From Arcicella rosea (GTDB lineage Bacteria > Bacteroidota > Bacteroidia > Cytophagales > Spirosomataceae): 35,553 nt of DNA. The notes under the pieces were generated by a model. It was not told the DNA's origin and ran no database searches. It was given only the letters and a program-made list of their open reading frames with translations. How positions within the stretch are numbered: the stretch's first letter is position 1; every line of letters begins with the position of its first letter. The position numbers and the translations under genes are program-made. The DNA is taken from NCBI RefSeq assembly GCF_014204325.1, contig NZ_JACHKT010000046.1, positions 1 through 35,553 of the forward strand. Reading direction: 5' to 3'. Positions 32,911 through 35,553 of this stretch are shown one piece after another.

Positions 32911-33130
32911 AGGAAAAGTAAAATAGCTCTGCGGAAAAATATTTTTGGATTGTGTAAAATGTAAAGCCTTCTGAGGAAAATGTAAATGGCTCTGAGGAAG
33001 ATTATTTTTGAATTGAGGAAGATTAAATCTGAATTGCGGAAAATGTAAATGCCTTTGCGGAAAATAAAAATAGCTCTGCGGAAAAATATTTTTGGATTGT
33101 GTAAAATGTAAAGCCTTCTGAGGAAAATGT
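32902..33130. repeat. Tandem array of about eleven 21-bp degenerate repeats
   Basis: The unit is approximately GNCTCTGAGGAAAATGTAAAT, drifting between copies (ctgcgg, ctgagg, ttgagg, ttgcgg; some units 20-22 bp). Bases 32920-32983 and 33067-33130 are a 64-bp perfect duplication offset by 147 bp, exactly seven units. Units are contiguous, with no spacers. The array lies in the 562-bp gap between the defence-like operon and the DUF3667 gene. Confidence 0.85.
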
Positions 33131-33159
33131 TAGGGCTAATTTTTATACATAAAATAACC

Positions 33160-33206
33160 AATCTCCCTTTTTACCATATCAATATGGCAAGATGGGAGAT
33201 TTTTTA
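33160..33206 (+). terminator. Intrinsic terminator at the end of the repeat tract
   Basis: The outer stem AATCTCCC/GGGAGATT (33160-33167 and 33194-33201) encloses an inner stem CCATAT/ATATGG (33174-33179 and 33182-33187). A T tract follows on the plus strand only. No plus-strand gene precedes it, so it would end a transcript running through the repeats. Confidence 0.65.
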
Positions 33207-33221
33207 TTGCCTATTTTTCTC

Positions 33222-33229
33222 TATTTTTG
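33222..33229 (+). promoter_or_regulatory. Candidate -7 box for the DUF3667 gene
   Basis: TATTTTTG fits TAnnTTTG and lies 52 bp upstream of the ATG at 33282, after the terminator. No correctly spaced -33 box is clear. Confidence 0.35.
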
Positions 33230-33281
33230 AATAAATCAAATCGAAAGCTAAATCGCACAAACTAAAAACCATTAGGTTAAT

Positions 33282-33926
33282 ATGAAGAATGAACATTTAC
33301 AATATTCTAATCAAGCTAATAATACCAAAGAACAAGAAATTGTATTGGAAAGAGTCGATAGAAAATATGCCGTAGAGGAATTTCTAAATCTGATTGGCTA
33401 CGAACGAGGTTTGTTGTTTACTGTTCGTGAATTGTTACTTCGTCCTGGCAAAATGATTCATCATTACCTAGACACCAATAGAAATGCTTGTACAAAGCCT
33501 GTCACTTTTTTAATTCTTTGCTCGGTAGTTTATAGCTTGATTACGAGTTATTTGGAAGTTGATATGCTTAGTGAAGAACAACTAAAAAAACAGTATGGTA
33601 CTTCAAATGTAAATGATGTGATGCTTTGGGTTCAGAACAATTATGGATATGCCAATATTTTGATGTTGCTATTTATAGCCTTTTGGACGAAGATTTTTTT
33701 CAAAAAGTATTCCTATAATATTTACGAAATCGGCGTTTTGTTATGTTTTATCATGGGTGAAGGTATGTTATGGTTTTCGGTACATCCTATCATTGCCAAA
33801 TTTATCAATAATACTATTTTAGATACACTCCTTTACATTGCTATATTATTATACGTTGCTTGGGCTATTGGGCAGTTTTTTGGCGGAGGCTTTAAAATTA
33901 CTTCAAAGCACTCTGTGCCTATTTAA
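33282..33926 (+). CDS. DUF3667-like membrane protein, apparently frameshifted near the C-terminus
   Basis: The frame as written encodes 214 residues with about four membrane helices (around 75-92, 124-140, 146-165, 180-200). The segment ELLLRPGKMIHHYLDTNRN followed by KPVTFLIL (about 45-76) is characteristic of DUF3667 proteins. The N-terminal Cys-rich ribbon seen in many members is absent. After residue 205 the sequence turns hydrophilic (ITSKHSVPI) and stops, while the next frame continues with a good membrane helix to 34000. Restoring one A in the A4 run at 33894-33897 would give a 239-residue protein. This is either a real mutation or a base-call error. Function unknown. Confidence 0.75.
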   Translation: MKNEHLQYSNQANNTKEQEIVLERVDRKYAVEEFLNLIGYERGLLFTVRELLLRPGKMIHHYLDTNRNACTKPVTFLILCSVVYSLITSYLEVDMLSEEQLKKQYGTSNVNDVMLWVQNNYGYANILMLLFIAFWTKIFFKKYSYNIYEIGVLLCFIMGEGMLWFSVHPIIAKFINNTILDTLLYIAILLYVAWAIGQFFGGGFKITSKHSVPI

Positions 33927-34000
33927 TAGGTTTTATCTCGTTTGAAATCATAGCAATATTAATAGGCGTAGCAATGGATTTAGTTGCTAAAAAATTATAA
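33899..34000 (+). other. Out-of-frame C-terminal segment of the DUF3667-like gene
   Basis: Read from 33899 the bases encode YFKALCAYLIGFISFEIIAI followed by LIGVAMDLVAKKL and a TAA stop at 33998-34000. It forms the missing fifth membrane helix with a positively charged end. It has no start codon of its own at its beginning. Confidence 0.75.
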
Positions 34001-34013
34001 TTACAGCAAACAG

Positions 34014-34056
34014 AAAAAACCCATTTTACTTTTTTATGAGTAAAATGGGATTTTTT
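34014..34056. terminator. Bidirectional intrinsic terminator
   Basis: CCCATTTTACT (34020-34030) pairs with AGTAAAATGGG (34039-34049), with A6 before and, after one unpaired base, T6 behind. It lies between the DUF3667-like gene and the convergent outer-membrane protein gene, and follows the out-of-frame stop at 34000 closely. Confidence 0.8.
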
Positions 34057-34072
34057 ATTATATCGCTGTAAA

Positions 34073-34681
34073 TTAAATACTTCCAATCGGGAAGCTTACT
34101 CCTACATTGATTCCTAAATTTCTGTTCATACTATTGATAGTCGTTGATTTAGTAGTATCTGTTAAACCTAAGCCGTAACGAGCATCTACATTCAACCAAA
34201 TTTTTTCTGCTAAAGCATAATTAAAGCCAGCTCCTACCGTTAAGCCCAAATCTGTACTTGAATAAAATTGTCCGTTAGGATTCAAATCAATACCATTTTT
34301 ATCTTTCGCATTCATCAAAAAATCTACATGAGGTCCTGCAAATAATTTTGGACGGAAAGAACCTACTGTATTATTGCCATTGAAATAATAAGTAAATAAA
34401 ACAGGTACTTGTATGTAATTTAAGTTGATAGAATTATCAGTATTTTTGAGTTTCGCACCCAATTCACTATATAACACCTGTACACCTACACCAAACCAAT
34501 TCTTACTACTATAGTTAAAAAATACTCCTGTTGCTAAACCTGTTTTAGTAGAAGTATTTGAATTGGAAGATAAATTAGAAAAATTTACACCAGCCGAAGG
34601 ACCGAAAGATAAATTTTGAGCTTTTGATAAGCTAGCTACTAATAAAATAGCTACAATGAATAAACCTGATTTCTTGTTCAT
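34073..34681 (-). CDS. Outer-membrane beta-barrel protein (porin family, OMP_b-brl_2 type)
   Basis: The 202-residue protein has a signal peptide (about 1-21, LFIVAILLVASLSKAQ). Alternating beta strands follow, typical of small eight-stranded barrels in Bacteroidota: LSFGPSAGVNFSNL, TGVFFNYS, VQVLYSELG, YIQVPVLFTYYF, and ending with LGINVGVSFPIGSI, whose last strand suits BAM recognition. The YIQVPVLFTYYF-KLFAGPHVDFL region is the most diagnostic for the PF13568-like family. It probably sits in the outer membrane; role unknown. Confidence 0.88.
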   Translation of the reverse strand: MNKKSGLFIVAILLVASLSKAQNLSFGPSAGVNFSNLSSNSNTSTKTGLATGVFFNYSSKNWFGVGVQVLYSELGAKLKNTDNSINLNYIQVPVLFTYYFNGNNTVGSFRPKLFAGPHVDFLMNAKDKNGIDLNPNGQFYSSTDLGLTVGAGFNYALAEKIWLNVDARYGLGLTDTTKSTTINSMNRNLGINVGVSFPIGSI

Positions 34682-34980
34682 AATTTTAAAGAATAATTTT
34701 TTTGTAATTGATTACGATTTGATTCTTCAAAATATCATTCCATTCTTTAAGACTTGTTTTTTGTTGAGTAAAAGACATAGAAATTCGAAATTTTTCCTCA
34801 AAATTCCCCAAAGTATATGCTCATTTTATCTGTTACGATTAGTTCATTTTTCGATTATCTCGCAGATTGATAGACAAGTAAAGCAACAGATTGAATATTA
34901 ATCCTTAATTTTGCACCCGAATAATATTTTGCAAAGTATTAACAGGTGTTTAATACCGTTATTCACATTTTGACAAATTC
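34682..34980. other. 299-bp intergenic region between divergent genes
   Basis: It holds the promoters of the outer-membrane protein gene and of the J-domain gene. A box TAATTTTG at 34906-34913 fits the -7 consensus for the latter, 67 bp before its ATG, though the nearest upstream TTG is only 12 bp away. Nothing else supportable was seen. Confidence 0.4.
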
Positions 34981-35415
34981 ATGAAAAAAATCAATTCTTA
35001 TAGAACTTTATTTGGTGCAACAAAAACAACTGAGCTTTCCGAATTAAAAAAAACATATAGAAATTTAATCAAAGAGTGGCATCCTGATAAAATTCAAGAC
35101 AATGAAGAGCTTCAAGCTCAGGCAGCTATTAAAAGTAAAGTAATCATCGAAGCTTATAATCTTTTGGTGGCTATTGCCCCTGAAACGCAAGCGGCTAATT
35201 TGGAAGAATATACTCGTATTACTTCAACCTCTATCATTGAAGATTTTGATTATAAAGACGAAACGTTGAAAATCATTTTTCAAGATAATGTGGTGTATGA
35301 GTACTTTGGCGTTCCTAAAAATACTTATGTGAAATTGGTAAATGCTCCGTCTTTGCCAAGATTTGCCAAAAGACATATTTATCATTCATTTACGTATAGA
35401 AATGTAAGTAAATAA
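34981..35415 (+). CDS. J-domain protein fused to a KTSC domain
   Basis: The 144-residue protein starts with a J-domain (about 5-66) containing the HPD tripeptide (H34-P35-D36) in LIKEWHPDKIQD, needed to stimulate Hsp70 ATPase. A KTSC-like domain (about 80-142) follows: IEDFDYKDETLKIIF, then VVYEYFGVPKNTYVKLVNAPS and the closing HIYHSFTYR. KTSC domains are small and of unknown function, sometimes near nucleic-acid proteins. There is no Gly/Phe or zinc region, so it is not canonical DnaJ. DnaK encoded 6 kb upstream is a plausible partner. Confidence 0.85.
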   Translation: MKKINSYRTLFGATKTTELSELKKTYRNLIKEWHPDKIQDNEELQAQAAIKSKVIIEAYNLLVAIAPETQAANLEEYTRITSTSIIEDFDYKDETLKIIFQDNVVYEYFGVPKNTYVKLVNAPSLPRFAKRHIYHSFTYRNVSK

Positions 35416-35553
35416 GAATGTTGCATATTTTCTGAGATTTAATACGTTTTGGGTTCATTCTAGTCCTTACTTTTCTTTCCTCGTATGTTTGTCTTACTAA
35501 AAATCATGTTAAAATAGATTAAATTACGATATTAGCTTTTGAGTGGTGAGAGG
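35416..35553. other. Window end without recognisable gene
   Basis: The last 138 bases are AT-rich, with no open frame of useful length, hairpin or repeat that I can support. Confidence 0.5.

Noticed and set aside
32902-33130. CRISPR array
   Set aside because: Units are contiguous and degenerate with no spacers, and no cas genes are near.
32907-33161. 84-codon minus frame over the 21-bp repeats as a real gene
   Set aside because: Openness follows from the 21-bp periodicity; the peptide is low complexity and no promoter was found. Kept only as a finding.
33891-33899. Programmed -1 frameshifting in the DUF3667-like gene
   Set aside because: TTTAAAA is not in the frame needed for tandem tRNA slippage, and the A4 run is short for polymerase slippage. 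A mutation or sequencing error is simpler.
34656-34901. 81-codon plus-strand frame upstream of the J-domain gene
   Set aside because: It overlaps the start of the outer-membrane protein gene and its promoter region, with no domain or codon signal.
1-35553. tRNA, rRNA or known riboswitch genes
   Set aside because: No T-loop/anticodon arrangement, rRNA core sequence or riboswitch consensus was recognised on either strand.

Overview
The window reads as chromosomal DNA of a Bacteroidota member, most likely Cytophagales; I would not name a genus. The reasons are AT-rich composition, A-rich leaders instead of strong Shine-Dalgarno sites, several -7 boxes of the TAnnTTTG type, and the gene content (DUF2147, DUF2461, DUF3667, OMP_b-brl_2 porin, bacterial GH3 enzyme, paired GH29 fucosidases). 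All functions are inferred from motifs read by eye; no search was run.

Layout. 1-4.1 kb: envelope and housekeeping genes (DUF2147, PAP2 phosphatase, trpS, DUF2461, membrane-anchored EEP phosphatase). 4.2-9.3 kb: a coiled-coil membrane protein, a translationally coupled OmpR-type regulator and histidine kinase, and a cation diffusion facilitator overlapping an alpha/beta hydrolase lipoprotein. 9.3-12.9 kb: NUDIX hydrolase plus LysE-type exporter, convergent with a GH3-family enzyme; then surE. 13.0-15.9 kb: a four-gene run of acyltransferase, GNAT, umuD and umuC. 15.9-18.0 kb: an Rpn/PD-(D/E)XK protein and a LysM protein. 18.2-22.5 kb: a small glycan-degrading locus with two secreted GH29 alpha-L-fucosidases and a secreted sialidase-fold glycosidase. 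22.6-26.7 kb: a Gly/Tyr/Phe-rich secreted protein, a tandem universal stress protein, the decayed remnant of a second one, and a D-2-hydroxyacid dehydrogenase. 26.9-28.9 kb: dnaK.

The most interesting part is 28.9-33.2 kb. A tight minus-strand operon encodes an SMC/ABC-like AAA ATPase with a DUF3696-type C-terminus, a protein with a recognisable TOPRIM-like core (split-OLD/DUF4435 style), and a DUF262 (DGxQR) protein. It is probably a three-component anti-phage or genome-defence cassette. The ATPase plus TOPRIM pair recalls PARIS and OLD/Gabija logic, while the added DUF262 partner recalls GmrSD, SspE and BrxU. Upstream of its promoter lies a tract of about eleven 21-bp tandem repeats, including a 64-bp perfect duplication 147 bp apart, ending in an intrinsic terminator that faces the other way.

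33.3-35.4 kb: a DUF3667 membrane protein that appears frameshifted near its end, an outer-membrane beta-barrel protein, and a small J-domain/KTSC fusion. Strong symmetric hairpins with A and T tracts separate most convergent units and define operon boundaries. I saw no rRNA, tRNA, CRISPR array or intact insertion sequence.
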